Below are positions 33,562 to 45,802 of a stretch of 64,000 nt of DNA, in pieces; within the stretch, counting starts at the first letter, position 1; every line of letters begins with the position of its first letter. The stretch comes from Myotis daubentonii (taxonomy: Eukaryota > Chordata > Mammalia > Chiroptera > Vespertilionidae). Made by a program: the position numbers and the translations under genes. A model generated the notes under the pieces. The model ran no database searches. It saw only the letters and a list, made by a program, of their open reading frames with translations, and was not told the DNA's origin. The stretch covers positions 91,958,641-92,022,640 of the forward strand of contig NC_081846.1 in assembly GCF_963259705.1 (NCBI RefSeq), written 5' to 3'.

Positions 33562-35187
33562 ATTATGCCTTTTCCCATTTAATTTTTTAAACAAATTTCT
33601 GCCTTTTTAGGCTCTGAAATACCAGCTATCTCTACAGAGTAAACCAGGAGAAGAATTAAGCAGGAAAGTAAGAGTGTGAAGCTAGTGTGTTCATTCCTGT
33701 GCTTGCACGGTTGTATTTGTGTGTGAGTCCTTGTGGAAAAGATTGGAAACATTCATTAAAATCAGGTAATGAAAACTGATGGGTGTCACTGCTACTGAGC
33801 CACTGGAAAACTTGAACACTTCCAAGATGCATTAATTAGCAAAATAATTATGATGATGGGATTCACATGATACTTTGTAGTTTCAAAGTGCTGTTTTTTT
33901 TATTACTAATTGACCTCTCAACCCATGCTTTGGAATAGCTAAAGAAGCAGTTATTAGTCATTAGTAGCACACAAGAAGACTGATATAAATACACTTAAAC
34001 GAATTGCCATGAGACCCTTACAGAGTTCATAGTAATAGTAGAGCCAGAACTAACCTTGCCCCAAACAGCTACCTTCCTAAAATCCCTCCACTGTTTTTTT
34101 CTTCTTACTTTTCCCACATTTTTTGTTTTAATTTTTTTTTCTTTTCAGATTTTTAAAAGACAATATATAGTGACTTATTCAGAGTTTGAAGAAGAATCTT
34201 GCTAATGTGTGCTTACAGTGGCCAAATAAATGAAAATAAGAACAAATCTCTGGTGTATGAGCATATGATAATTTTCCTACCAGAGCTGATTTTGAAGTAA
34301 TCCCTAAATAGTGGATATTTATAAGGGCACCTGTGACAGTATCTTCACTGGGAAGTGCTGGAGGGAATGGCAAACTATTTTACAGCCTTCCATGCATTTT
34401 CTGCCTCTGAGTGTCCTTCATGGCTGCGAACCGGTTAACTTGCTGGGCTATATAGTAATTAAAGCATTTTAAATATGTGCTGTTGAACCCATATATGAGC
34501 ACACCTGTGAAGAAGCCTTTTTCTGGTTGCCTTCTGTTCATTCTTTCAAGTCTTTTGTTGAGCCAAAGAAGGTGAGCCATCACCCTGCCTGTGTGACCAG
34601 CGGAGCACCTTGTGTGTATTATCAGTATGCCCAGACCATCCCCATCCATTACTAGTCCATCACGTTAATCCCGGGTGGAAATTGCAGGCATCATATGACA
34701 CTATCCACAAAAGAACACACATGTTTAAGAGGTCTTTCTCCTGCAATGCAGCTGCCTGTTCTGGATTAAATCAAATACAACTGGAATTTATCACAAGTTG
34801 AAATATCAGTGCTAGTACGTACAAAAGTTCTCGAATAGAATGCCCTGGACAGTTCCTACTTTGCACAGAGTTTAATATGAACTTGGCAACATCTAATTCT
34901 ATAGAGAATTAACCACTAGTTTGTCAAGATGGTATATTCACCTACCCAAAGTCCAACATATCCTAGAAATATGAAAATGTTGTCTGCCATTCATGTTAGT
35001 AGTGAAATAGTGCTTTTGTTATTCCGAAAGCACAAAACAATGGCTCTTGCTGTGATGTTGAGAAAACAACACTGGGAAATTGAAACTTTTTATTTAGAGA
35101 ATTGCTAACATTTAGGTACATTGTTCCTTGAACCCCATTCATGCCTTCTGCATTCAATGCACTTTTGATTAAACTCATCCTTTAGTA
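33562..35187. other. Unrecognised AT-rich DNA
   Basis: No exon or repeat family is recognised. Confidence 0.4.
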
Positions 35188-35498
35188 CAAGTGGTTCTCA
35201 ACCTGTGGGTCGTGACCCCTTTGGGGTCGAAAGACCCTTTCACAGGGGTCGCCTAAGACCATCGGAAAACACATATATAATTACATATTGTTTTTGTGAT
35301 TAATCAGTATGCTTTAATTATGTTCAATTTGTAACAATGAAAATACATCCTGCATATCAGATATTTACATTACGATTCATAACAGTAGCAAAATTACAGT
35401 TATGAAGTAGCAACGAAAATAATTTTATGGTTGGGAGTCACCACAACATGAGGAACTGTATTAAAGGGTCGCGGCATTAGGAAGGTTGAGAACCACTG
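35188..35498. mobile_element. SPIN-type hAT miniature transposon
   Basis: Terminal repeats CAAGTGGTTCTCAACC (one extra A) and GGTTGAGAACCACTG. The interior has GGGTCGTGACCCCTTTGGGG and GGGGTCGCCTAAGACCATCG near the left end and AAAGGGTCGCGGCATTAGG near the right. An 8-bp duplication CTTTAGTA/CTTTGGTA (35180-35187, 35499-35506) fits hAT. It matches my recollection of the SPIN non-autonomous consensus closely along its length and encodes no transposase. Confidence 0.88.
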
Positions 35499-36707
35499 CT
35501 TTGGTAGTTCTTTCACACAGGGTGTACCTGTGATAGACCTGCAGTCTTTTCATAACAAATTCTTATTTAGACTTGCTTTTGAGTGGAACCAAGATTTGCC
35601 ACTCCAAAACCCACCTTGGGGTATTCATTTTAAGCTGGTTATTCTTAAGGAAAAAAGACTCAGGGATAACCTTGACCCTCCGCCTAACTGGCTAAAGGAA
35701 TTGGGACAGATGGCTGCTCAGCATGGGGGCCAGCATCATGTAAAAGCTGGTGGTGACAGCAGGAGCCCAGAGAGGCCATTTGACCCAGGTTCTCTCTGCG
35801 ACCTCCTTGTTAAGACTGCCCCGCAAAATTGTTAAGACTGCCCCGCAAAATGTATTCACCAAACATTTGCTCTTCCATCTCAATGTGAATTTCCTTCCTA
35901 CCCTTTGGAACCCAAACCATAGCCCCACCACCCCGTCCCCTGAATTCAAAAGGGCACATGAACGTCAACCGCCAAATAGCCCGGCGCTATTCGCCTCCGA
36001 GCAGAGCATGAGAACAGACCTGCTGGGCAGACCCCGAGGTTAGCAGGCGGGGCCAACATCGATGCTCTTTCCCAGCCCCGCAGCCCAGTCTCAGCCCGGC
36101 TTTCTGCCCGGAGTCCTTCAAGAGAACAGAGGCCCCAAAGCCTCTGCTAGTGTAGGGAACAGACCTGCTGCTGGCGGGAGAACTGCCCGTGGCCCCTCCA
36201 GCAGCCCCAGCCCCCCAGCCCGCAGCCAGCTTCCCGGGCTGGTGGGCGTCTGTACCAAAGAAATGCTCTTGGCCTGGGGTGGTGCGGTCTGAGTCTCCCA
36301 GGGGGACGGAGTCCCCTCTGATTCCCACCCCCGATGCTACCAGAGCTCCCCTTCCCTTCTCTTTGCTCTGGATTGGGGTGAGATCCCATGCTCCCAGGGG
36401 GAAGGGCTCCGCTGCCTCAATATCCCTCCAGCCTCCCAGACACAGGCCTATGGGAGTGGCTCACTCTCTCCCTGTCTCCTCTTGTCTTTCCTTCATGTTC
36501 CCTGTTCTCAATATTTCAGATCAGCTACACTTCAACTGGTTTTCCAGATAACTGCTCTGCAGGTCAGTTGCGAGTCTGGTTCAGGGTTGGAAACAAGTAG
36601 ACAGCTGCCAACTGCTCTGGGCCACCTTGGAACACACCTTTATTTAAATCACCTTAAATACTCTTAAATCACCTTTAACTTGTGTTTTTTATGAATGAGT
36701 TATTTAA
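35499..36707. other. Unassigned DNA with a GC-rich part
   Basis: A 22-bp unit (GTTAAGACTGCCCCGCAAAA core) is repeated perfectly in tandem at 35807-35850. The part 35950-36430 is GC-rich with short open frames but no recognised domain. It could be an endogenous-retrovirus-derived segment or LTR, but no terminal motifs support that. Confidence 0.35.
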
Positions 36708-37049
36708 TCCTATATAATAAAAGCCTAATATGCTAAGTGTCCAGTCGACCAGTTAACCATTCAACTAATCAAAGTGTAATATGCTAATGACATGCTAAGG
36801 CCACTCAACTGCTCACTATGACATGCACTGACCAGTAGGTCAGCTTGCTTCTAGGGTCCAGCCAATAGGGACTGAGCAAGATGGTCCAGACATGCCTTGG
36901 AGCCCTCCCCAGCTGGCCAACCTCCCACATCCCTCCCCAGCCCCAATTGTGCACCAGTGGGGTACCTCGGCCTGGCCTGTGCCCTCTCGCATTCTGGGAC
37001 CCCCCGAGGGATGTCAGAGAGCCAGTTTAGGCCACTGACCGGCCTCTAG
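36708..37049 (+). mobile_element. Helitron, first of a tandem pair
   Basis: It starts TCCTATATAATAAAAGCC after A36707 and ends GGCCTCTAG (37046-37049). The 3' hairpin is lost: CCGGCCTCTAG follows CCACTGA directly. Confidence 0.88.
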
Positions 37050-37446
37050 CCTATATAATAATAGCCTAAGCAATCACTATGGCGGAATGACCAGAACGAC
37101 TGGTTGCTAATGTGCACTGACCACCGGGGGCAGACGGTCAATGCAGGAGCTGCCCCCTGGTGGTCAGTGTGCTCCCACAGGGGGAGTGCCACTCAGTTAG
37201 AAGCCGGGCTCACAGCTGGCGAGAACAGCTGCCACGGCGGGAGCCTCTCCCAACTTCGCAGCAGCAGGCACAACAGGCCAGGGTGAGTACAAGCAGCGCC
37301 AGGCCTTGATTCGGGCTCCTTGTTGGCCACCTGCCACTCGGCACACTGCTACACCCCCCGAGGGGTCCCTGACTGTGAGAGGACGCAGGCCGGCTGAGCG
37401 ATCCCCCCAACCCTGAGTTTATGAATTTCATGCACCAGGCCTCTAG
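37050..37446 (+). mobile_element. Helitron, second of a tandem pair
   Basis: It begins CCTATATAATAATAGCCTAA directly after the CTAG of the first and ends ATGAATTTCATGCACC, AGGCCTCTAG (37443-37446), T. It contains two facing CTCF-like cores, 37118-37133 (one base short) and 37150-37166. Confidence 0.9.
37150..37166 (-). promoter_or_regulatory. CTCF-like motif inside a Helitron
   Basis: CTGCCCCCTGGTGGTCA on the plus strand. An opposed, one-base-shorter version (TGACCACCGGGGGCAG) lies 16 bp to the left, so the pair is convergent. Confidence 0.45.
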
Positions 37447-38433
37447 TGTCTAAATATTTTAGGATTTTCCAGTTATCTTCCTGTTATTGATATCTAGTTT
37501 AATTTCATTCTGGGTAAGAGCATACTTGTTATGATTTCTATTCTTTTAAACTTATGTTTCCTGTTATTTTTTAAAATTTAATTAATGTTCAGAATGTGCT
37601 CTGTCTCTATAAAAGCATGAGAAAAATTTGTGCCATATTCAGTGTTGCTGGATGAAGTATTACATGAATATCAATTAGATTCAATTGATGGAGGATACAG
37701 TTCAGTTTATATATGTCCGTTTCTCTCCCTGCTGCCTGCTGGATTTGTCTAGCCATATTAGAATGGTGTTGAAGTCTCCAACCATAATAATAGGTGAAAT
37801 TATTTCATCTTTAGGTTTTATGTTTTTGCTACAAGTATTTTGACGTTTTTGTTTGGCATATGCACATTAAGGATGCACGTCTCTCTGAGAATTTACCCCT
37901 TTACTGGTATAGTTAGTAATGCTCATCTTTCATCGTGACCACTTTCCTTGCTCAGAAGTCTGATTTCTCTGAAATTAATATAGCAATTTCAACTCTCTTT
38001 TAATTAGTGTTAGAATGCTATAACTTTCTCCATTCTTTTATTTTTATGGTTTCTGTGTCTGTATCTTTAAAGTTCTTTTCTTATAAGGACATATTCTTGT
38101 TTTTCTTTTTTTGTATCCACTTTGTTTCTCTTACTTTGTGTATTTAGACTAGGATATTAAAATGGTGATTCACACAGGAGAATTTTTAATGTCTGTCATG
38201 TTTGTAACTCTTCCTAGTTTGCTGTCCTTTTATTTATTTATTTTATGTTTTCCATATTTTTTCTGCCATCTATAGTTTTAATTGACCTTTTAATATAATT
38301 CAATACTATACCCTTTCTTACTATATGACTTAAAATGGTTTAAAAAAATTATTTTAGTGGTTGACCTATCTATATATATAAAAGACTAAGCAACCATTTG
38401 ACCGATTGTCAGACTGGTAGCTATGATGCACAC

Positions 38434-38450
38434 TGGCCACCAGGGGGCAG
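38434..38450 (+). promoter_or_regulatory. CTCF-like motif inside a Helitron
   Basis: TGGCCACCAGGGGGCAG, followed by AT, matches the CTCF consensus well. Confidence 0.5.
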
Positions 38451-38502
38451 ATGCTCAATGCAGGAGCTGCTGAGCTGTGGTGACTTGGCAGTTGTGATTC
38501 TT

Positions 38503-38724
38503 TTTTTTTTTTTAATATATTTTATTGATTTTTTACAGAGAGGAAGGGAGAGAGAGAGAGAGTCAGAAATATCGATGAGAGAGAAACATTGATCAGCCGC
38601 CTCCTGCACATCCCCCACCGGGGATGTGCCCGCAACCCAGGTACATGCCCTTGACAGGAATCGAACCTGGGACCTTTCAGTCCACACGCCGATGCTCTAT
38701 CCACTGAGCCAAACCTGTTTCGGT
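38503..38724 (-). mobile_element. Young Ves SINE nested in a Helitron
   Basis: GGCAGTTGTGATTCTT (38487-38502) is duplicated with one mismatch at 38725-38740. The element is near full length, with an intact box-B-like CAGGAATCGAACCTGGGACC (plus strand). It dates after the Helitron. Confidence 0.95.
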
Positions 38725-39707
38725 GGCAGTTGTGGTTCTTGAGTGACATACTCAGAACTAGAGAGGAGGGAACCCAATTCTGGGGTGCATCACCTGAGAA
38801 CCACCCTCTCACAATCTGGGACCCCTCGGGAGATGTTGGAGAGATGGTTTCATCCAGATCCTCACAGGCCAGGCCAAAGGACCCTACCTGCTGGAGGGAC
38901 CCTGCCAACTTCGCAGATACCCTTGGAGTCCCAGCTTTGCCCCAGGTGCAGCTGGCCGGGGAGAGACCACGGGAGGGCGGCTCCAGGGTATGTCCAGCTT
39001 GTCTGTCCAGTCCCACCCTGTTGGCCACCTTCTCATTAATTTTCTGTCAATGTGCATGAATTTGTACACCAGGCCTCTAGTATTTTATAAGGTACATTTA
39101 CTACTATTATAAAATCAGCTTCAAATAATATTATACCACTTTAAAAATAGTACTCATATCTTACAACATGGTATTTGCAATTCCTTCCTCTAATCCTTTA
39201 TCACATTTCTGCCAATTACTCTCCTTATTTATAAAATCGCCAAATACATTGTTGATATTAGTTGAACAAACTTTATCTTTAGATCAGTAAAGAACAAAAC
39301 ATAAAATATTTTATTTTACTATTATTTGTTCCTTCTTTGATGTTCTTCCTTTTTTATTTATCTACAAATTTCTGATCTATATTATTTTACTTTTCAGAGA
39401 ACTTCATTTCACATTTCCTGCAAGAGGTCTAATAGCAACAAAATCCCTTAATTTTCGTTTGCTTTTAGGATTTATTTATTTTTATTTATGTTTGAGGATA
39501 ATTTGTGGGATATAAAATTTTTGATTGTGTTTTGCTTTGTTTTGTTTAAAAATGTTAATTATTTCACTTCGCTCTCTCTTTGTACTTTTTTATTGTGTAT
39601 AATTTGTGCAAGTTTAAGGTGTATACTGTGTTACTTTCATACATTTATATGTTATAGTATGCTTGCTGATATAGCGATATTTGTAAAATTACATAATTAT
39701 AATACAA

Positions 39708-39850
39708 CTAGAGGCCTGATGCACAAAATTCATGCAAGAGTAGGCCTTTGCAGCCGCGGTGGCTGCCTCAATCCTATGGCTGTCACCCTGGCTTTGTCCG
39801 GAAGGAAGGACGTCTGGTCTAATTAGCATATTACGCTTTATTATTATAGA
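39708..39850 (-). mobile_element. Short Helitron, 143 bp
   Basis: CTAG 39708-39711 after A, AGGCCTGATGCAC, imperfect hairpin GCACAAAATTCATGC, ending TTATTATTATAGA then T. Interior GCAGCCGCGGTGGCTGCC matches the copy at 7448. Confidence 0.92.
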
Positions 39851-40407
39851 TATCATTGTCTATATTCACTATACTGTGTATTTGATATTTACTTGTTACA
39901 AGCTTGTCCTTTTAAATACTATCAATCTTATCCACCCCCAATAACCCCTGTGAATCATTTCACACTCTGTTTTTTTTTTACATTCATATATTCTATATAG
40001 AAATGAGAGTATACAGTACTTGCCTTCCTCTGTCTGACTATCTCACTTAGCATAATGTGTTCAAGATCCATCCATCCTGTCATGTCAGGATATTATCCAT
40101 TCTCATGCATGAACATATGCCATTATGTATATGTACCACATGTTTTATTATTTCACTCAGTGTTAGGCATTTGGCTACTTTGAATAATGCTGCCGTAAAC
40201 ATGGAAGTGCATATATTTCATCAAAATCTTTTTTTCATGTTCTGTAGATAGATACCCAATGGTGTAATTGCTGGATTATATGGTAGATCTATTTTTTAAT
40301 TTTTTGAGAAACCTCCATATAGGTTTCCACAGGGGTTTGAACAATTTACACTCTCATTAACTTATATAGGGGTTACCTTTTATTTGCATCCTCACCAGCA
40401 CCTCTAC

Positions 40408-41008
40408 TCTTCTTTTTTTTAAAAAAAATTCTTTATTGTTAAAAGTATTACATGATTCTCCCTTTTCCCCCATTGACCTCTCCCGGGAAGGTCCCACCCC
40501 CAGCACATGTCCTCACCCCCCTCTACTTTCTATGTCCATTGGTTATGCTCATATGCATGTATACAAGTCATGTGGTTGATCACTTACCCCCTCACCCCCC
40601 CACCTTCCCTCATAGGTTGGGAAGTCTGTTCGATGTTTCTATGTCTCTGGCTCTATTTTTTGTTCATCAGCTTATGTTGTTCATTATATACCACAAGTGA
40701 GTGAGATCATGTGATATTCATCTTTCTTCAACTGGCTTATTTCGCTTAGTGTAATGCTCTCCAGTTCCATCCATGCTGTTGCAAATGGTAAGAATTCCTT
40801 CTCTTTTTTTTATAACAGCATAGTATTCCATTGTGTAGATGTACCATAATTTTTTAATCCACTCATCTGCTGATGGGCACTTACACTGTTTCCAAATCTT
40901 AGCTATGGTAAATTGTGCTGCTATGAACATAGGGGTGCATGTATCCTTTGTGATTGGTGTATCTGTTTTCTTGGGATATATTCCTAGAAGCGGGATTACT
41001 GGATCAAA
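40408..41008 (-). mobile_element. Bat L1 3' end (ORF2 C-terminus and 3' UTR)
   Basis: T-rich start, TTCTTTATTGTTAAAAGTAT, CCCCCATTGACCTCTCCC, then antisense ORF2 end. On the minus strand the frame at 40718-40930 contains MEYYAVIKK, the same C-terminal region as at 30717. Similar in age to the other bat L1 ends and clearly younger than the host L1M. Confidence 0.88.
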
Positions 41009-41856
41009 TATGTTTCTTTTTGTTTATTGTTTATATTTCTGTTCACAAGCCTTTGAGCTTCATAAAATTCTATTTGCTTTTGGTTTTCTGTTAGTGCTGT
41101 TGACATCATGTCCAAAAAATCATTGCCAAGACCAATAGTGAGTAATGTCCTCCCTACGTTTTGTTCTACAGGTTTTATGATGTCAGCTTTTATGTTTAAG
41201 TCTCACACATTTTGAGTTAAATTTTACAAATAATAGGGGTCCAATTTTGTTGTTCTGCATGTCTTTATCCAGGTTATTCCAGCATATTTGTTAAAGAGGC
41301 CATCCTTTTCCCACTGGGAATTTTTGGTTCCCTTGTCATATGTTACTAAACCACATAGGCTGACATTTAATCCTGGGCTGTTTAGTCTGTTCCACTGGTC
41401 AATGTGTCTAACTTTGTGTCAGTACCATGCCATTTTTATTACTATGGCTTTGTGATATATTTTGAAATCTGAAAGTGTAATTCTCTAACTTATTCTTTTT
41501 CTCAGGGTTGTTTTGGCTAGTTGGGATTTTTTTGTGATTTCAAACAAATCTTACAATCATTTTTTTGATGTTTGTGAAGAATGGCCTTGGTATATTGGTG
41601 GGGATTCTATTGAATCTGTACATGGCTTTGGGTAGTATGGCCACTCAAACTGTATTAATTATTCTGACCCATAAACATGTGATGTCTTTTCATTTATTTG
41701 TATCTTTGATTTTTTAGTGAAGTTTTAAAATTTTCATTATACAGATATTTGACTTCCTCAGTTTAAATTGATTCCTAAGTATTTTATTATTTTTGATGTT
41801 ATTGTGAATGTAATGAAGTTTCCTATTTCTTGTTTAGATGTTTCATTACTCTAAAA

Positions 41857-42067
41857 CAGTGGTTCTCAACCTGTGGGTCGCGACTCCTTTGGCGGTTGAA
41901 CAACCCATTCACAGGTGTCACCTAAGACCATCCTGCATATCAGATATTTACATTATGATTCATAACAGTAGCAACATTACAGTTATAAAGTAGCAACAAA
42001 AATAATTTTATGGTTGGGTCACAACATGAGGAACTGTATTTAAAGGGCCAGAGGTTGAGAATCACTG
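41857..42067. mobile_element. SPIN-type hAT element, internally deleted
   Basis: Ends CAGTGGTTCTCAACCTGTGG and GAGGTTGAGAATCACTG. Compared with 35188 it lacks about 90 bp after CACCTAAGACCATC. TCTAAAA recurs on both flanks (41850-41856, 42071-42077), with three extra bases on the right. Inserted in the old L1. Confidence 0.85.
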
Positions 42068-42360
42068 CAGTCTAAAATAATGTAATTGATTCATGTATTT
42101 TGATTTTTCATCTTGGAATTTTACTGAAATGATTGATTAATTTTGACAGTTTTTGACTGACTCTGGGATTTTCTGTATATCATATGATATTATCAGCAAA
42201 CAGTTACAATTTTACTTTTTCCTTTCAAATCTCGATGTCTTTTTATTTCATAGTCTTATCTCGTTGCTCTAACTAGGACTTCTAATACTATATTGAACAG
42301 AAGCTGTGAGAAGGGCATCCTTGTCTTGTTTCTAACCTTTCAATAACCACTTTCAAAATG

Positions 42361-42391
42361 TTTTAAAATATTCACCCAAGGATATATTTAT

Positions 42392-42454
<63 letters not shown>

Positions 42455-42580
42455 ACTACATCTGTGTGAGAGACACATTGATCAGTTGCCTCCAGGGTGT
42501 GCCTTGTCCTGGAATTGAACCTGCAAACTTTTTGGTGTATGGGATGACACTTCAACCAGCTGAGCCACCAGGCTGGAGCT
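42361..42580 (-). mobile_element. Ves-related SINE with (GA)n expansion
   Basis: The head is on the right (CAACCAGCTGAGCCACCAGG). The body has expanded to about 30 GA units at 42394-42454. Flanking ACTTTCAA is seen at about 42349-42356 and 42585-42592. Confidence 0.8.
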
Positions 42581-43019
42581 GAACACTTTCAATTTTTTCT
42601 CATTGAGTGCAATGTAGCTGTAAATTTGTCATATATGGCCTTTATTATGTTATGTTCCTTCTGCAGCCAGTCTGTTAAGGACTATTATCAGGAAAGAATA
42701 TTGTATTTCATCAAATGCTTTTCTTGCATCTACTGAGATGTTTAGGATTTTACTTTTCATTTTATTGATGTGATGTAATCCACCCACTTTCAGGTTGACG
42801 ATGGCTCTACCAGGTGTCCTTGTGTGCTGTGCAGAGGCACTTCTTTTTGGTTATGACTGTTTTATTATATGTAATTCAAAGGGGAGAGGAAAAAAGGAAT
42901 TACTCAGGCCACCACAGTGCTAACATCACTTTGCTTGCATAATTTTTAAGAAGTGTATGATGTAATGCTTACCTTAGTACCTAGGTAAGGTGTTCTAAGT
43001 AAGGTGTTTTAATGAAGGT

Positions 43020-44560
43020 GGCTTGGTTTTAGGCTTTTTCTGTTGTTGTTTTGTTTTTGTATTTGATTTTTTTGAAGTTGGAATATGATATACCAAGGTA
43101 TAAATTTGGTGAGGCAGGAGTATCCTGCTTGATACTCTCTGAGCCCCTGGATTAAGTTGGTATCTGTCATTATTTTAGAAAATTCTCAGACATTTATTTC
43201 AAATATTTCTTCTGCTCATTTTTCCCTGGTTCTTGTATTCTCATTACATGTCTGTTGCAACTTTTGTAATTGTACCAATACTATTAGATATCCTTTTTTA
43301 ATTTTTAATTCTTTTTTTACATTTGCTCTTCAGATTTATAAATTTATATTATCAAATCTTCAAGTTCCCTAATTCCTTCCTTGTCCTCATCAAACATACT
43401 GGTAAGCCCATCAAAGATGTCTCATATTTCTGGTAAAATGTTTTTATTTCTAGCATTACCTTTTGATTCTTTTGTAGAATCTCCATTATCCATCTGCTTA
43501 CATTACCCATCTTTTTTGTGCATGTTGTTCATTTTTTCTATCAAATCCCATTAAACATTAATCAGAATTATTTTACATTCTGGGTCTGATAATTCCCAAA
43601 TACCTGCTATATCTTATTCTGATCCTCATTCCTTCTCTTCATACATTTTGTGTTTGCAAAAGGCAAAGCATATTTTGGCATTTTGTATGCTTATCATTTC
43701 CTTGTGAAAGGGTAGAAATGGTATATTAGTAAAACAAACTGAGGCAACCAATCTCTAGCATGCTATTTTACATTTATCCGGCTGGAAGCCAGATAGTATT
43801 GTTTGAAACGTGTTGCGTCAGAGACTCACGTGTTCTCTAATGTCCCTTTTCTTTATCACTCCTATTGTCCTCGGGTATCTATCCCTGGAGACAGTTCTCA
43901 CTGAGGTCTGAGGCCTGCCATGTTTGAAGCTGTCACTCATCCTTTGTTTTGCAGGAGCCTGCATTGTAGTGGGAAGATGAGGGGAGAACAGAAGCCTTTT
44001 CTAATCCTGATTAGATATAAAGTGTTTGTCAGCCAAGGCCATGGACAGTGACTGTCGGGCGTGCTCCTGCGGGTCCCCTTCTCTCCTCTTCAGGTGAGAC
44101 AGCAGGGCGAGATGGGGCTGGCGCTAGGTGCACCTTCTTTCCCAGGCCGGCCAGGCCCTGGGGACACAGTCTCTTCGAAGGCAGGCCTTTGTTAAAAGAA
44201 CAGTGCCCTGGGTGTATTTAAAGTATATTTTCTCTCCTGCTGCTGAGAGCAGGGAGGGTTTTTTCTCTGATTTTCTCCTAGAACTTAGCAGGGCTGCTGG
44301 AGGTAAAGCCAATACACATGCTTGTCCTCAGAAGGTAGCCCCCGGGGGATTCATCTCATTCTGACCAGTTCCTCAAGGCCCTTTGCTGTCTGGGCCCTGC
44401 TCCGCCGGCACCTCTGCGCCCAGTAAGCTGGATCTCGGTTTACAATTTGTCCCTCTAAATTTTGAGGTGGTGGTTTTCCTTGCTAATTCTCTGATGGATC
44501 TAAGAGTTGGTCTTAATTTTTTTCATCTTTTGTTTTGTTTTGAGTACAGGAGTGATGCAT
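43020..44560 (-). mobile_element. L1M 5'-region-like sequence, antisense
   Basis: It follows an old L1M upstream consensus: TCCTGCTTGATACTCTCTGA, TTCAAATATTTCTTCTGCTC, TCTAGCATTACCTTTTGATT, GGGTCTGATAATTCCCAAAT. The right boundary is vague, and 43.9-44.4 kb may be other DNA. Confidence 0.5.
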
Positions 44561-45802
44561 TCTAAACTATTTGCATGACAGACTAGGAAGCAAAACTGAC
44601 AGTTTCACTTTAATATTTATCTCTGTCTATGGTGTTCTGCAGTTTCAGTTAGCTGGATGGATTTATTCCGCCTGGTATACGGTACAAACTCTTTGGGAAC
44701 TGATTGTGTTGGTCCTGTGTTCCCATTCTTCACGTCTCTTAACTCTTTTTCTCATAATTAGAATTTTTAAATATCTGCAACAATTTATATGAATCAATTA
44801 GTCAGTTATAGAATTCTGTCTTCAGCTGAGTGCAATGAGCTGTTATCCCATTTAAAGTAAATTTTAAATATCTAATTGTTAAAATTTCATTTTGTAAATG
44901 TTCTAGTTGATTCATTGATTCATTTTCAACTTAACTTTTCTTTCTCATATTATTCTATTCCTTCATTACGGATGCCATTTTTTATTTTACCTATTTAATT
45001 ATTTAAGCAATAATTTTGTAGCCTCCTCCAGATGATATTGTTACTTCTCATCCTTGGTACATTAATTTGTTGATTATTGTGCCTACTAACTCTTCCAAAT
45101 AGAATTTCATTTCTATTTATTATTTTATTTTTATTGTACACTTACTTCACTAGAGTTTGATCATTCTTTGGAGTCTCATAAAGCCTGCAGAATATATAAT
45201 TTATTATAAAGCAGTTTAAGTATACTCCAACTCAAGCCTACAGCATGTAATGATTGGATTACTTTTCATTTAATTTTGAGACTTGGGGATTCATGTATAA
45301 TAAAATAATTCAAAATTTGAAGTATAAAACTTAATGAAGAAATGTTTGGGTTTTCAGTTTCCAATTGGCAATATTTTATTTTTCTACATAAAGTTCTTGA
45401 AAAGTACCAAGCTTTCTCATCATTGTTTCTAGCTTTGAGTTGACAATTTTCCATTGTGTGAGAATTGGAGGCTCCAGATTCTGAGAAGTCACCTGGGTGT
45501 CAGCTTCCTCCCATCAGGTAGTCACCAGGTTCTCCTGCTTCCGCATTTGGACCTCGGTCTCCTTCCCTGGGCTGGATGTGCGGTTTGACAACATCTGGAG
45601 TCTGGGCAGCATCTGGCACAGCTGCTAATTCTTCCTTATTCTCCAGTGCAGGAAGATTTTCTCTGCCTATTTTTCAAGCTCAGTAAGGTAATAATTGTTG
45701 TCATTTTGATTTATTCAGCATTTCAATATGCTGGGTTGGAAGTACTTCTGTGTACACTCAGTCTTCCGCATGGTCCAAAGTCATAACCCTTTGTATATAT
45801 AA
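44561..45802. other. Unrecognised AT-rich DNA
   Basis: No exon or clear repeat family, though decayed L1M may continue here. Confidence 0.35.

Larger units (their letters stand above)
38369..39080 (+). mobile_element. Helitron carrying a Ves SINE
   Basis: It starts TCTATATATATAAAAGACTA after A38368 and ends TTTGTACACC, AGGCCTCTAG (39077-39080), T. Without the SINE and one duplication it would be about 470 bp. A CTCF-like core lies at 38434-38450. Confidence 0.93.
37450..39560 (-). mobile_element. Old L1M 5' region (ORF2 endonuclease part and upstream), antisense
   Basis: The plus strand follows antisense L1M: TTAGAATGGTGTTGAAGTCT, AACTTTCTCCATTC, TTCCTTCTTTGATGTTCTTC, GAGAACTTCATTTCACATTT. 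It is diverged, with no open frame of length. It is interrupted by the Helitron at 38369-39080. Confidence 0.65.
39575..42860 (-). mobile_element. Old L1, 3' UTR and much of ORF2, antisense, with nested insertions
   Basis: The plus strand begins with antisense L1M 3' UTR (GTGCAAGTTTAAGGTGTATA) and proceeds through ORF2: CCAAAAAATCATTGCCAAGA, CAGTACCATGCCATTTTTAT, TATTGAACAGAAGCTGTGAG, CATCTACTGAGATGTTTAGG. It is many-times mutated and non-functional. Insertions are a Helitron (39708), a younger L1 3' end (40408), a SPIN element (41857) and a SINE (42361). Confidence 0.75.

Noticed and set aside
35950..36430. CpG-island promoter
   Set aside because: GC-rich, but few CpGs by eye and no exon or transcription-start context. 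Left unassigned.
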